Under the pieces are notes generated by a model that was given only the letters and a program-made list of their open reading frames with translations, was not told the origin of the DNA and made no database searches. This document shows, in pieces, positions 15,612 to 24,069 of a stretch of DNA of 64,000 bases. The translations under genes and the position numbers were made by a program. Each line of letters starts with the position of its first letter. The first letter of the stretch is position 1. The stretch comes from Myxococcaceae bacterium (GTDB lineage: Bacteria > Myxococcota > Myxococcia > Myxococcales > Myxococcaceae): positions 1 to 64,000 of the forward strand of contig JADGHL010000006.1 of assembly GCA_019686135.1 (NCBI GenBank), given 5' to 3'.

Positions 15612-17408
15612 ATGAAGCGGTTCATCGTCATCAGCCTCGCGGCGATCGGCGCGTTGACGCTGGCGTTCGTGGTCTTCGTGTTCGGCCTCGCCATTCTCGC
15701 CGCCGGGAGCAAGCCCGCAGTGCCGGCGAAGGTGGTGCTCGAGCTGAAGCTCGACGACGACCTTCCCGAGATCGCCAACGAGAGTCCCTTCGAAGCGCTG
15801 GGCGAGAAGAAGATGACCATGCGCGATGTGCTCGACGCGCTCGAGCGCGCGGGCGACGACGATCGGGTGCAAGGGCTGGTCGCGTACATCGGCAGGTCGC
15901 CCGGAAGCCCGGCGGGGATCGAAGAGCTGCGCGATGCGATCAAGGCCTTCCGCGCGAAGGGGAAGACGGCGGTGGCCTGGACCGACAGCTTCGGCGAGTC
16001 CGGCAACGGCAACGGCGTGTACTGGCTGGCGACCGCGTTCGACGAGATCTCGCTGCAGCCCTCCGGCGGCGTGGGGCTGCTCGGCTTCAACGCGGAGCAG
16101 CCGTTTCTCAAGGACACGCTCGACAAGCTCGGGGTGAAGCCGGAGCTCGGCGCGCGCTACGAGTACAAGAACGCGGTGAACATGTTCACCGAGGAGGGCT
16201 TCAACGGGCCCCACCGCGAGGCGACCGAGCGGTACTTGACCAGCATCTTCGACGCGATGGTCAAGGACATCGCCGCCGATCGGAAGCTCACCGAGGAACA
16301 GGTGCGGACCCTCATCGACGGCGGCCCGGTGCTCTCGGAGGAGGCGCTGAAGGCGAAGCTGGTGGACCGGCTCGAGTACCGGGACGAGGTCTACGACCGG
16401 ATCAAGAACGGCTTCGGCAAGGGCGCCGAGCTGCTCTATCTGGACAAGTACCTCGAGCGCGCCGGGCGGCCGCACCAGGTGGGCGAATCGACCATCGCGC
16501 TCATCTACGGCGTGGGGCAGGTGCAGCGCGGAAAGAGCAGCGAGGTGAGCCCGCTGTCTGGCGAGGGCGCGATGGGCTCGGAGACGCTCTCCGCCGCGTT
16601 CCGGCGCGCGTCGGAGGATCCGTCGGTGAAGGCGATCGTCTTCCGGATCGACAGCCCGGGCGGGTCCTACGTGGCGTCGGACACCATCCGCCGCGAGGTG
16701 CAGCGCGCGAGGGAGAAGGGCAAGCCGGTGATCGTCTCGATGGGGAACGTCGCCGCCAGCGGCGGCTACTTCGTGGCGATGGAGGCAGACAAGATCGTCG
16801 CGCAGCCCGGTACGATCACCGGGTCCATCGGCGTGTTCTCCGGCAAGTTCGTGACGCGCGATCTGTGGGCGAAGCTGGGCGTGAACTGGGACAACGTGCA
16901 GGTGGGGAAGAACGCCGACATCTTCTCCACCGATCACGAGTTCACGCCCGAGCAGCGCGCCCGGCTCGATGCGGAGCTGGATTTCGTCTACCGGGACTTC
17001 ACGACCAAAGCGGCGGCCGGACGCAAGCTGCCGCTCGAGAAGCTGCAGGCGGTGGCGCGCGGGCGCGTGTGGACCGGCGCCGATGCAAAGGAGATCGGGC
17101 TGGTGGACGAGCTCGGCGGGTTGCCGCGCGCGATGGAGCTGGCGAAGACGGCGGGGAAGATCGGCCCGACGGAGCCCTACCGCGTGCAGGTCTTCCCGAA
17201 GCCGAAGACCGGCTTCGAGGCGCTCTTGTACGCGATGGGCGCGGAGCGCGAGGGCGACAACAGCGAGAACGAGGACGTGTCGCTGGGCACCTCCGGCGTG
17301 GAACCGCTGGTCTCGGACATGCGGGCGATCCACGAGGTGGCGCGGCTGCTGGGGATCGGCCGGGCGCGTGGCGTCGTGGAAGCGCGGCTGCCGCGGGTCG
17401 AGTTCTGA
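15612..17408 (+). CDS. sppA: Signal peptide peptidase SppA, 67-kDa type
   Basis: A 598-residue, two-domain serine protease of the long SppA class. One N-terminal membrane helix (about 4-32) anchors it in the inner membrane facing the periplasm, where it degrades leftover signal peptides. The catalytic dyad is split across the two repeats as in the E. coli enzyme: a lysine at about residue 186 (YEYKNAVNMF) and a serine at about residue 383 (NVAASGGYFVA). The second-domain motifs FRIDSPGGSYVASD and GTITGSIGVFSGKF are also present. The start ATG has a good ribosome site (AAGGAG) eight bases upstream and a typical K-R before the helix. A small alpha/beta hydrolase gene follows after 52 bases. Confidence 0.93.
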   Translation: MKRFIVISLAAIGALTLAFVVFVFGLAILAAGSKPAVPAKVVLELKLDDDLPEIANESPFEALGEKKMTMRDVLDALERAGDDDRVQGLVAYIGRSPGSPAGIEELRDAIKAFRAKGKTAVAWTDSFGESGNGNGVYWLATAFDEISLQPSGGVGLLGFNAEQPFLKDTLDKLGVKPELGARYEYKNAVNMFTEEGFNGPHREATERYLTSIFDAMVKDIAADRKLTEEQVRTLIDGGPVLSEEALKAKLVDRLEYRDEVYDRIKNGFGKGAELLYLDKYLERAGRPHQVGESTIALIYGVGQVQRGKSSEVSPLSGEGAMGSETLSAAFRRASEDPSVKAIVFRIDSPGGSYVASDTIRREVQRAREKGKPVIVSMGNVAASGGYFVAMEADKIVAQPGTITGSIGVFSGKFVTRDLWAKLGVNWDNVQVGKNADIFSTDHEFTPEQRARLDAELDFVYRDFTTKAAAGRKLPLEKLQAVARGRVWTGADAKEIGLVDELGGLPRAMELAKTAGKIGPTEPYRVQVFPKPKTGFEALLYAMGAEREGDNSENEDVSLGTSGVEPLVSDMRAIHEVARLLGIGRARGVVEARLPRVEF

Positions 17409-17460
17409 CTTCCGTCTTCCATCCGCCGTCTGCCGCAGGCTCCGGATTCGGACTCGTTGC
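17409..17460 (+). other. Low-complexity post-stop stretch, CGTCTGCCG-type
   Basis: Right after the sppA stop the + strand reads as short pyrimidine-rich words (CTTCCGTCTTCC, GCCGTCTGCCGCAGG). A similar string (GTCTGCCGTCTGCGGCGGG) follows the stop of the LarA-like gene on the minus strand at 22150-22186. Both directly follow stop codons in the direction of transcription. No hairpin of note was seen. Confidence 0.35.
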
Positions 17461-18243
17461 TTGATACCGATCGTTCCGAGCATTGATGGGGTGGGTCCTA
17501 CGGTCCTGTTCGTTCACGGGAGTGCGGCCGACCGCACGACCTGGACCATTCAGGTGGCGGGGCTTCGATCGAAGCTCCGGCTCATCACCTATGACCGGCG
17601 TGGGACGGGGGCGTCGGAGTTGCCTCCGGGCGCGGCGTTCTTCCGCATCGAGCAGCACGCGGACGACGCGGCTGCGCTGATTGAAACGTACGCCGAAGGT
17701 GGTCCGGTGCTGGCGGTCGGCTCGTCGTTCGGCGCAGTGGTGGTGCTGGATCTCGCGCGCCGGAGGCCGGAGCTGCTGCGCGGGGCGATGCTGCTCGAGC
17801 CGCCGCTGGCGCGGAACGACACGCTTCCGCCCATCCCGGAGGACTTTCTGGCGCGGTACGACACGCTGGCGCGCGAACGGAGCGGACCGGGCGCGGCGGA
17901 GTTCTTCCTCCGCAGCGTGCTCGGCGACGCCGCCTTCGAACGAATGCCGAAGCGCTTTCAGGAGCGCTCCATGGCGCTGCACGCGCAGATCCGCCAGGAC
18001 ATCGCCGCGCTGGGCGCGTACCCGGTGCGCTACGCCGAGCTCGCCACCGTGCAGGTGCCGATCCTCCTGCTCGGCGGCGATCGCAGCGCGCCGTTCTACC
18101 GCCACACGCTTCACGCCCTGCACGACGCGCTCGGCAACGCGCGGCTGGAGTTCCTCGCCGGCGCGGGCCATATGATGCACGCGGACGTCCACCGCCGCTT
18201 CAACCAGCGCCTGCTGGAGTTCCTGGCGGAGGTCTCGCTCTGA
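17461..18243 (+). CDS. Alpha/beta-fold hydrolase
   Basis: A protein of about 260 residues with the alpha/beta hydrolase fold. It has the oxyanion strand VLFVHGSAADRTTW, the nucleophile elbow G-S-S-F-G (Ser89), an acidic residue in LLLGGDRSAPFYR and a catalytic histidine in GAGHMMHADVHRRF, so the Ser-Asp-His triad looks complete. There is no signal peptide, so it is likely cytoplasmic. The substrate is unknown; such proteins range from esterases to haloperoxidase-like enzymes. The start is uncertain: TTG at 17461 is used, while GTG at 17491 just before GPTVLFVHG is also possible, and neither has a strong ribosome site. It follows sppA by 52 bases and may share its transcript. Confidence 0.75.
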   Translation: MIPIVPSIDGVGPTVLFVHGSAADRTTWTIQVAGLRSKLRLITYDRRGTGASELPPGAAFFRIEQHADDAAALIETYAEGGPVLAVGSSFGAVVVLDLARRRPELLRGAMLLEPPLARNDTLPPIPEDFLARYDTLARERSGPGAAEFFLRSVLGDAAFERMPKRFQERSMALHAQIRQDIAALGAYPVRYAELATVQVPILLLGGDRSAPFYRHTLHALHDALGNARLEFLAGAGHMMHADVHRRFNQRLLEFLAEVSL

Positions 18244-18325
18244 ACCTCCTTCAGACGTCGGAGGCCGCCGCATCTGGCACCCACGCTGCAGCCCATGACG
18301 CGACCCCCACTTTCCGGAGGAGCAC

Positions 18326-19720
18326 ATGGACCTCGGCTTCGAGACGATCGGGAACGCCACACTGATCTGCCACGACCAGCGGCCGATCCTGGTGACCGAT
18401 CCCTGGCTCACGGGCAGCGCCTACTTCGGGAGCTGGACGTTCTCACACGACATCCCCGAGGAGCAGCGGCACGCCATTTCGCGATGTGAGTACGTCTGGC
18501 TCTCGCATGGGCATCCGGATCACCTCAGCGCGGAATCGCTCGCCCAGCTCAGGTCGAAGAAGGTGCTCCTCCCCAACCACTTCGGCGGCCGGATCTACGA
18601 GGAGCTGAGGGCGCAGGGCTACGACGTCCACATCGTTGTCGACCGCGAGTGGATCGAGCTGTCGCCGCGGATCCGCGTGCTGTGCATCCCCGACTACAAC
18701 CAGGACGCGGTGCTGCTGGTCGATCTCGGCGGCACGCTCGTGGTCAACCTCAACGACGCCAGCGACCACGGGTGGAGCGGCTTCGTCCGCCGCATCATCC
18801 GGACATACCCGAAGAGCTTCCTGCTCGCGCTCTCGGGCTACGGCGACGCGGACATGATCCACTACAAGACCGAGGACGGGGCGAGGATCCCGCCGCCGGC
18901 CGCGCTCAAGTCTCCCGTGGGTCAGTCCATCGCCCGGCAGGTGGAGTACTTCGGCGCGCGCTGGTTCGTCCCGTTCAGCTCGATGCACCGCTACCAGCGC
19001 ACCGACAGCCTCTGGGCCGACGCGTACACCACCCGGCTCGACGATTACCCGAAAGGTTTCGCCTCGAAGACCGCGGAGCTCACACCCGCCTTCATCCGCT
19101 ACGAGTGCGACCGCGACCGCCTCACCGAGATCCGCCCCGCGGAGCTCCCGGTCATCCCGAAGGATCCGAAGGAGTTCGGGGACGACTGGAGCGAACCGCT
19201 CGAAGCCGAAGACGTGCGCCGGCTCGAGCAGTACTTCCGCGCGGTGGAGCACCTGGAGCGGTCGATCGACTTCATCACCTTCCGCGTCGGCGGGAGGGAG
19301 CACCGCATCGAGCTCGGCCGCCGCCGCTTCCGGCGCGGCATCACCTTCGAGGCTCCGCGCCACTCGCTGATGACCGCGGTGCGCTACGAGATCTTCGACG
19401 ACCTGCTCATCGGCAACTTCATGTCCACCACCCTGCACGGTGACGCCGGCCCGGACGGCCTCTACCCGGACTTCACGCCGTGGGTGGCGAAGTACGGCGA
19501 CAACGGCCGCGCTCGCTCCCGGAACGAGGTCAACGCATACTTCCGAGCCTACCGCCGCCGCGATCCGCTGGGCTTCCTCCGCCACCGGCTGGACGTGGGC
19601 TGCGTCCGCCCGCTGCAGGAGTCCGCCTCGCGCGCGCTGCGCGAACGGCTGGGGCCTGGCTCGAAGCTGTTCCGCGCGACGAAGGAGCTGTACTGGTCCA
19701 CCCGCCGCGCGCTCGGGTGA
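18326..19720 (+). CDS. MBL-fold metal-dependent hydrolase
   Basis: A 464-residue protein whose first half is a metallo-beta-lactamase fold: metal motif HGHPDH at residues 61-66, an early strand with LVTDPWLTGSAYF, and DYNQDAVLLVDLGGTLVVNLNDASDH, which supplies further ligands. The second half (about 270-464) is not part of the core fold and ends in a basic helix; it includes a strand-rich stretch, FITFRVGGREHRIELGRR, of unknown role. MBL proteins of this layout include lactonases, nucleases and CMP-Neu5Ac hydroxylase-like proteins, and the substrate cannot be inferred. The ATG is well supported by GGAGGAG at 18317-18323. It ends 23 bases before the LigD-type polymerase gene. Confidence 0.75.
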   Translation: MDLGFETIGNATLICHDQRPILVTDPWLTGSAYFGSWTFSHDIPEEQRHAISRCEYVWLSHGHPDHLSAESLAQLRSKKVLLPNHFGGRIYEELRAQGYDVHIVVDREWIELSPRIRVLCIPDYNQDAVLLVDLGGTLVVNLNDASDHGWSGFVRRIIRTYPKSFLLALSGYGDADMIHYKTEDGARIPPPAALKSPVGQSIARQVEYFGARWFVPFSSMHRYQRTDSLWADAYTTRLDDYPKGFASKTAELTPAFIRYECDRDRLTEIRPAELPVIPKDPKEFGDDWSEPLEAEDVRRLEQYFRAVEHLERSIDFITFRVGGREHRIELGRRRFRRGITFEAPRHSLMTAVRYEIFDDLLIGNFMSTTLHGDAGPDGLYPDFTPWVAKYGDNGRARSRNEVNAYFRAYRRRDPLGFLRHRLDVGCVRPLQESASRALRERLGPGSKLFRATKELYWSTRRALG

Positions 19721-19743
19721 GCGGAGCTGGTACGGTCGACGCC

Positions 19744-21006
19744 GTGTCCAGGCGCGGCGAAGTGGAGCGGCTCGTCATCGACGGGCGCGAGGTGTTCATC
19801 ACCAACCCCGGGAAGCTGTACTTCCGGGATGCAGGCATCACCAAGCTCGACGTGGTGCAGTACTTCCTCGCGGTCGCGCCGGGCGCGCTCATCGGCATCC
19901 GCGATCGCCCGCTGGTGCTCAAGCGCTTCGTGGATGGCGCCGAGGGGCCGCCCTTCTACCAGAAGCGCGCACCCGCCAACCGCCCGCCATGGATGCGCAC
20001 GGTGACGCTGCGCTTTCCCTCCGGCCGCACCGCCGACGAGCTGGTCGTCGACGACGCGGCCGGCCTCGCCTGGGTGGTGAACACGGGGAACATGGAGCTG
20101 CACCCGCACGCGGTGGTCACGGGCGATCTCGATCACCCAAACGAGCTGCGCATCGATCTGGATCCGAACCCCGGCGTCGGCTGGGACCAGGTCCGTCAGG
20201 TGGCCTTCGAGGTGCGGGCGTTCCTCGAGGAGCTGGGGATGGTCGGCTGGGTGAAGACCTCCGGTTCGCGCGGCATGCACATCAACGTGCGCATCGCCCA
20301 ACGGTGGGGGTTCCAGGAGGTGCGCCGCGCCGCGCTCGCGCTGGCGCGGGAGATCGAACGCCGCGTGCCGGCGCTCGCCACCAGCAAGTGGTGGAAGGAG
20401 GAACGGCACGGCGTGTTCATCGACTACAACCAGAACGCGAAGGACCGCACCACCGCAGCGGCGTACTCGGTGCGGCCGCTGCCCGACGCGCGCGTCTCCG
20501 CGCCGCTGGACTGGAGCGAGGTGGCGGACGCCGACCCGGCGGACTTCACGCTGCGCACCATACCAGCGCGGTTCCGGGCGCGCGGCGATCCGCACGAGAA
20601 GATGGACGAGGCGGTGTGCTCGCTCGACGCGCTGCTGGAACGCGCCCGCCGCGACGAGGCCGAAGGCCTGGGCGATGCACCCTGGCCGCCGATGTACATC
20701 AAGCAGGAGGGCGAGCCCCCGCGCGCCGCGCCTTCCCGACGCCGAAATCCGGTGCCGCGCACGCGGATGCCGCTCATTGTCGTGGCCAACGCGCAGGACC
20801 GCGCGAACGCGCTTGCGGGCCTCGAGCGCTGGAAGGCGCGTCACCCGGAGGCGGCGAAGCACCTGGCCGTGGACGATGTGCTGATCGACTCGATGCGCGG
20901 CCGCGCGTACACCTGGACGCGCATCCGGGTGAACCTGCGCCACGTCCCCGAAGCGTTGCGGCCGCCGCCGGAGCCTCCCGATCCGGACGAGCCGATCACC
21001 CGTTAG
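19744..21006 (+). CDS. ligD: Stand-alone LigD-type polymerase/primase
   Basis: A 420-residue protein matching the polymerase domain of LigD, an archaeo-eukaryotic primase used in bacterial non-homologous end joining. Seen are VFITNPGKLYFRDAGITK at the start, the catalytic acid pair in RIDLDPNPG, VGWVKTSGSRGMHINVRI and SKWWKEERHGVFIDYNQNAK. It lacks the nuclease and ligase domains of a fused LigD; a ligase is encoded by the convergent neighbour instead. The last 120 residues or so extend beyond the core and end in a proline-rich tail. The GTG at 19744 gives the expected N-terminus; the frame is open upstream but overlaps the MBL gene. Its last 11 bases overlap the end of the ligase gene. No Ku gene is in the window. 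Confidence 0.87.
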   Translation: MSRRGEVERLVIDGREVFITNPGKLYFRDAGITKLDVVQYFLAVAPGALIGIRDRPLVLKRFVDGAEGPPFYQKRAPANRPPWMRTVTLRFPSGRTADELVVDDAAGLAWVVNTGNMELHPHAVVTGDLDHPNELRIDLDPNPGVGWDQVRQVAFEVRAFLEELGMVGWVKTSGSRGMHINVRIAQRWGFQEVRRAALALAREIERRVPALATSKWWKEERHGVFIDYNQNAKDRTTAAAYSVRPLPDARVSAPLDWSEVADADPADFTLRTIPARFRARGDPHEKMDEAVCSLDALLERARRDEAEGLGDAPWPPMYIKQEGEPPRAAPSRRRNPVPRTRMPLIVVANAQDRANALAGLERWKARHPEAAKHLAVDDVLIDSMRGRAYTWTRIRVNLRHVPEALRPPPEPPDPDEPITR

Positions 21007-22084
21007 CGCCCGGCTTCTTCCCGAAGATCTTCTCCAGCTCGTAGGGCGGCGTCGTCTCCAGCTGCGCGTAGGTGCACGCCTCGGGCGGCTTGTCCGGGCG
21101 CCACCTCCGGAACTGCCCGTTGTGGCGGAAGCGGTTGCCCTGCATGTGGTCGTACGCGACCTCCACCACCAGCTCCGGCCGGAGCGGCTCCCAGCTCATG
21201 TCCTTCTGGCTGTTCCAGCGGTTGGGCTGACCCGGCATCCGCTGGCCGGTCTCGTCCTCGTGTCCGCCCCACTCGCGCCAGGGGTGATTCTCGAGGGCGT
21301 TCTCACGGTAGGGCGCGATGATGTCGAGCAACTCGCGGCGCATCTTCTCCGAGAAGCTGGAGGTGACACCGATGTGCTGCAGGTCGCCCTTGTCGTTGTA
21401 GAGCCCGAGCAACAGCGATCCGACGTGGGTGCCCTTGCCGTTCTTGTGCCACCGGAAGCCGGCGACGACGCAGTCCGCGGTGCGCTCGTGCTTCACCTTG
21501 AACATCGACCGCTTGTTCGGCTCGTAGGTGCCGTCCAGCGGCTTGGCCATGACGCCGTCCAGCCCGGCGCCCTCGAAGCGGTGGAACCAGTCGCTGGCCA
21601 GCGCGCGCTCGGTGGTCGCCGGCGTGAGGTGGAGCGGGGACCGGGCGTGCTCCAGCACCTTCTCCAGCCGCGCGCGGCGTTCGCGGAGCGGGACGTTGCG
21701 CAGATCCTCGTCGCCCAGGCAGATGAGATCCCAGAACACCATCTGCGCGGGGATCGTCTCCGAGAGCATCTTCACGCGCGAGGCCGCCGGGTGAATGCGC
21801 ATCTGCAGCGCTTCGAAATCGAGCACCGAGCCGACCGGCAGGACGATCTCCCCATCGAGGACGCACCGGTCCGGCAGCATCTCCTTCAAGGGCCCCGGCA
21901 GCTCCGGGAAGTAGCGGTTGAGGGGCTTCTCGTCGCGGCTCTGGATGAGCACCTCGTCGCCGTCGCGGAAGACGACGGCGCGGAAGCCATCCCACTTCGG
22001 CTCGAAGAGGAAGTCGCCGGACGCCGGTAGCTCATCGATGCGCTTGGCGAGCATCGGCAGAAGTGGAGGCCGGACGGGGAGCAT
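20996..22084 (-). CDS. ATP-dependent DNA ligase, LigC/LigD-ligase type
   Basis: A 362-residue ATP-dependent DNA ligase. Motif I is EPKWDGFRAVVF with the adenylated lysine at position 30; further motifs include DGEIVLP (motif III), LDGVMAKPLDGTYEPNKR (motif IV) and FKVKHERTADCVVAGFRWH (motif V). The OB-fold follows, with HVGSLLLGLYNDKGDLQHIG and LVVEVAYDHMQGNRFRH. The length and content match the small LigC-like class or the ligase part of LigD. Being convergent with, and overlapping, the LigD-type polymerase suggests that together they make a split LigD end-joining system. Start ATG 22084 gives the expected short lead to motif I. Confidence 0.9.
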   Translation of the reverse strand: MLPVRPPLLPMLAKRIDELPASGDFLFEPKWDGFRAVVFRDGDEVLIQSRDEKPLNRYFPELPGPLKEMLPDRCVLDGEIVLPVGSVLDFEALQMRIHPAASRVKMLSETIPAQMVFWDLICLGDEDLRNVPLRERRARLEKVLEHARSPLHLTPATTERALASDWFHRFEGAGLDGVMAKPLDGTYEPNKRSMFKVKHERTADCVVAGFRWHKNGKGTHVGSLLLGLYNDKGDLQHIGVTSSFSEKMRRELLDIIAPYRENALENHPWREWGGHEDETGQRMPGQPNRWNSQKDMSWEPLRPELVVEVAYDHMQGNRFRHNGQFRRWRPDKPPEACTYAQLETTPPYELEKIFGKKPGANG

Positions 22085-22149
22085 GAACGACGCTTACTCC
22101 GCCCCGCGCGCCCCGAAAAGCAGGGCCGAACAGACAAGCCCCCACGCCC

Positions 22150-22186
22150 ATGGCCGAAGACCCGCCGCAGACGGCAGACAGTAGAC
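22150..22186 (-). other. Post-stop low-complexity stretch after LarA-like gene
   Basis: On the minus strand, immediately after the stop codon, the sequence reads CTACTGTCTGCCGTCTGCGG and then CGGGTCTTCGG, a degenerate repetition of GTCTGCCG. It resembles the stretch after sppA at 17409-17460. The remaining 65 bases up to the ligase start show nothing else. Confidence 0.35.
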
Positions 22187-23692
22187 CTACCGCACGCCCA
22201 CCCAGAACGGCGGCGGCAACTCCATCACGCTCACCGACGGGCGACCCTCGCCGAGGAACTCCCGCGCCTTCTCGAGCGCGTCCTCCACATCGACCGCGGG
22301 TGTGAACCCGAGCCGCGCGCAGGCGCGCGGATCGCCGTGCGCGACGATGATCTTCCCCGCCCGCCGCCGGGCCGGGTGGGTGAGGTACCAGGCGTAGAGC
22401 GGGTGCGCGCCGTGGAACGCGAACCGCCGCTGGTAGTTGGCGACGAACTCCGGGCGCCCCGCGAAGTACGGCTCGAAGCGCTCGTGGATCGCCAGCGGAT
22501 CGCGCTCGATGCGCAGCACCTTCTCGTAGAAGTCCTCGTGCGGCAGGTGGGCCTTGCGGTCGAATACGGGCGCGAGCGGGTTGGCGAAGATGATCACCCC
22601 GCCTTGCTTCAACAGCGGCTTTTGGGTGAAGAGGTTGGCCACATAGCCGAGCGCCAGGTTGGCGGAGAGCACCGGGTTCTGCGCCGCGCCGATCGACGAC
22701 GGGCCGAGGTCCGGCAGCCCGAACACCAGCACCTGGGTCTCTCCGTCCACCGCCAATTCGTGCTGGCGGTAGAAGGCCTCCAGCGCGCGCGGCGCCACGA
22801 CTTCCGGCGGACCGGCGAACACCGCCAGAGGCCGATAGCTGGCCTTGAGCATCCGCGCGGCGCGGTGCCGCACCGCCGCGGGGAGCGCGTTCCACATCTG
22901 CAGCGGCCGGGAAAGCCCGTCGTCCGGCTTGAGCAGCGCGGTGAGCGCCGGCGGCCACAGCTCGTTGTTCAGCACCGCGGAGAGCTGGAAGACGGGGACC
23001 TTCCGGGTCAGGTACGCGCCGACCCTCTCGTGTACCTGGTGGTAGAGCGATCCCGGCACGTACGGCGCGTCGTCCTTCACCAGGATCTGCGGCGCGGAGA
23101 GAAAGCGGACGGTGCGGTAGCCGGTGGCGCCGTGGGCAATGGAGAAGAGCCCCGCCATCAGCGGCATGCTCACCACGTTGACGTGGATCACCAGGTCGGC
23201 TTCCACGAGCGAGCGGTTGAACTCGACCGGACCCTCGGGCTCCTCGCCGACCCGCGCGAGCGACGGCCCGGCCTCCGCGTCGTGCGACTGCACCGGGTAT
23301 GCGGCGGTGTTCTGCAGGCCGAACAGCTCCGTGAGCTCGGTGTTCCGCCACTGGCGCGACAGGCCGTTGGCGACGAGCACGGTCACGCGGTTGGCGCGGA
23401 CGCCGTGGTTGGACAGAACGCCCAGCACCGCCTGGAGCATCTCGCGGCGGCAGTCCTTCGACGGCGGCGGCACCGGGAGCGACGGATCATCCACCACGAC
23501 CGCGACGCGGACGTTCGGCTTCAGGAAGTCGGGGAGCGGGCGCCCGGAGAGCGGCTCCTCGAGCGCGCGCTCACAGGCCTCGGAGAAGCGCTCCAGCCCG
23601 GGCAGCGAAATCGGCGGGAGGAGGATGCGCGCGTCGGACGGAAGCTCGGGCGCGCGGAGATCGAAACCAGAGAACAGCAGAGTGCGCGGCAC
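22187..23692 (-). CDS. LarA-like (DUF2088) protein with altered active site
   Basis: A 501-residue protein related to nickel-pincer lactate racemase LarA: DDPSLPVPPPSK resembles the DDxTRPTP motif, VTVLVANGLSRQW the GxGLHR motif, and SHDAEAG the HDxxD-type motif. LarA enzymes invert 2-hydroxy acids using a covalently bound nickel-pincer nucleotide. Here the histidine of GLHR is Ser112, and the stretch that should carry the pincer-binding lysine (GGRK) reads MAGLFSIAHGATGYR (about 179-193), with a histidine but no lysine. It may be a diverged epimerase, or a protein no longer using this cofactor. No larB, larC or larE gene is nearby, so cofactor supply is not evident. A neighbourless gene; start ATG 23692 gives MPRTLLFSGFD. 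Confidence 0.6.
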   Translation of the reverse strand: MPRTLLFSGFDLRAPELPSDARILLPPISLPGLERFSEACERALEEPLSGRPLPDFLKPNVRVAVVVDDPSLPVPPPSKDCRREMLQAVLGVLSNHGVRANRVTVLVANGLSRQWRNTELTELFGLQNTAAYPVQSHDAEAGPSLARVGEEPEGPVEFNRSLVEADLVIHVNVVSMPLMAGLFSIAHGATGYRTVRFLSAPQILVKDDAPYVPGSLYHQVHERVGAYLTRKVPVFQLSAVLNNELWPPALTALLKPDDGLSRPLQMWNALPAAVRHRAARMLKASYRPLAVFAGPPEVVAPRALEAFYRQHELAVDGETQVLVFGLPDLGPSSIGAAQNPVLSANLALGYVANLFTQKPLLKQGGVIIFANPLAPVFDRKAHLPHEDFYEKVLRIERDPLAIHERFEPYFAGRPEFVANYQRRFAFHGAHPLYAWYLTHPARRRAGKIIVAHGDPRACARLGFTPAVDVEDALEKAREFLGEGRPSVSVMELPPPFWVGVR

Positions 23693-24069
23693 GCAGCGAC
23701 GCTAACACCGCCGATCGCGATCGTCCGCTTTCCGGCGAAGGATCAGGAACGTCCGCCGCTTGTCGCTCGATCGGCTTGCGAGCGCCCAGCCCGCTCCGGA
23801 ACGCCGAACCACGTCCCCCGACGCACGCCCCGGCCGGACAGGCCCGCGACGCACGGCCCGCCACGCCCGCCACGCACGCCCGCCACGCCCGCCACGCACG
23901 GGAGGGCTACGCGCAGCCTGCTACGCACGCACTTCGACGCACCCCGCTACGGACGACCCGTGACGCGCACGCCGCGACCGCAGGACCCCATTCAGCGCGA
24001 CCGCGATGCGTGAGCCGCGGTGCACGACTCACTACGCATAACTCACGACGCACGACTCAGCCCGGCCGC
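23693..24069. repeat. Intergenic low-complexity repeat region, no gene
   Basis: The 377-base gap between the LarA-like and addA genes has no credible coding frame. It contains degenerate short repeats: CCGCCACG/GCACG words from about 23820 to 23960 (with a tandem 22-base unit at 23857-23900) and, at 24005-24062, a run that on the minus strand reads as GTCGTGCGTCGTGAGT followed by GTAGTGAGTCGTG directly after the addA stop. The second type recurs after the pfkA stop at 31951-32010. The LarA-like promoter should also lie here, in the first bases, but was not recognised. Confidence 0.6.
23857..23900. repeat. Two exact tandem copies of a 22-base unit
   Basis: Bases 23857-23878 and 23879-23900 are identical. 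Each unit is itself two copies of CCCGCCACG followed by CACG, so it is a nested simple repeat. Two copies with no spacer rule out a CRISPR array; slippage of the 9-base word is the likely origin. Confidence 0.85.

Noticed and set aside
23857-23900. Repeat units considered as a CRISPR remnant
   Set aside because: Two copies of a 22-base unit with no spacer, built from a 9-base word, and no cas genes nearby.
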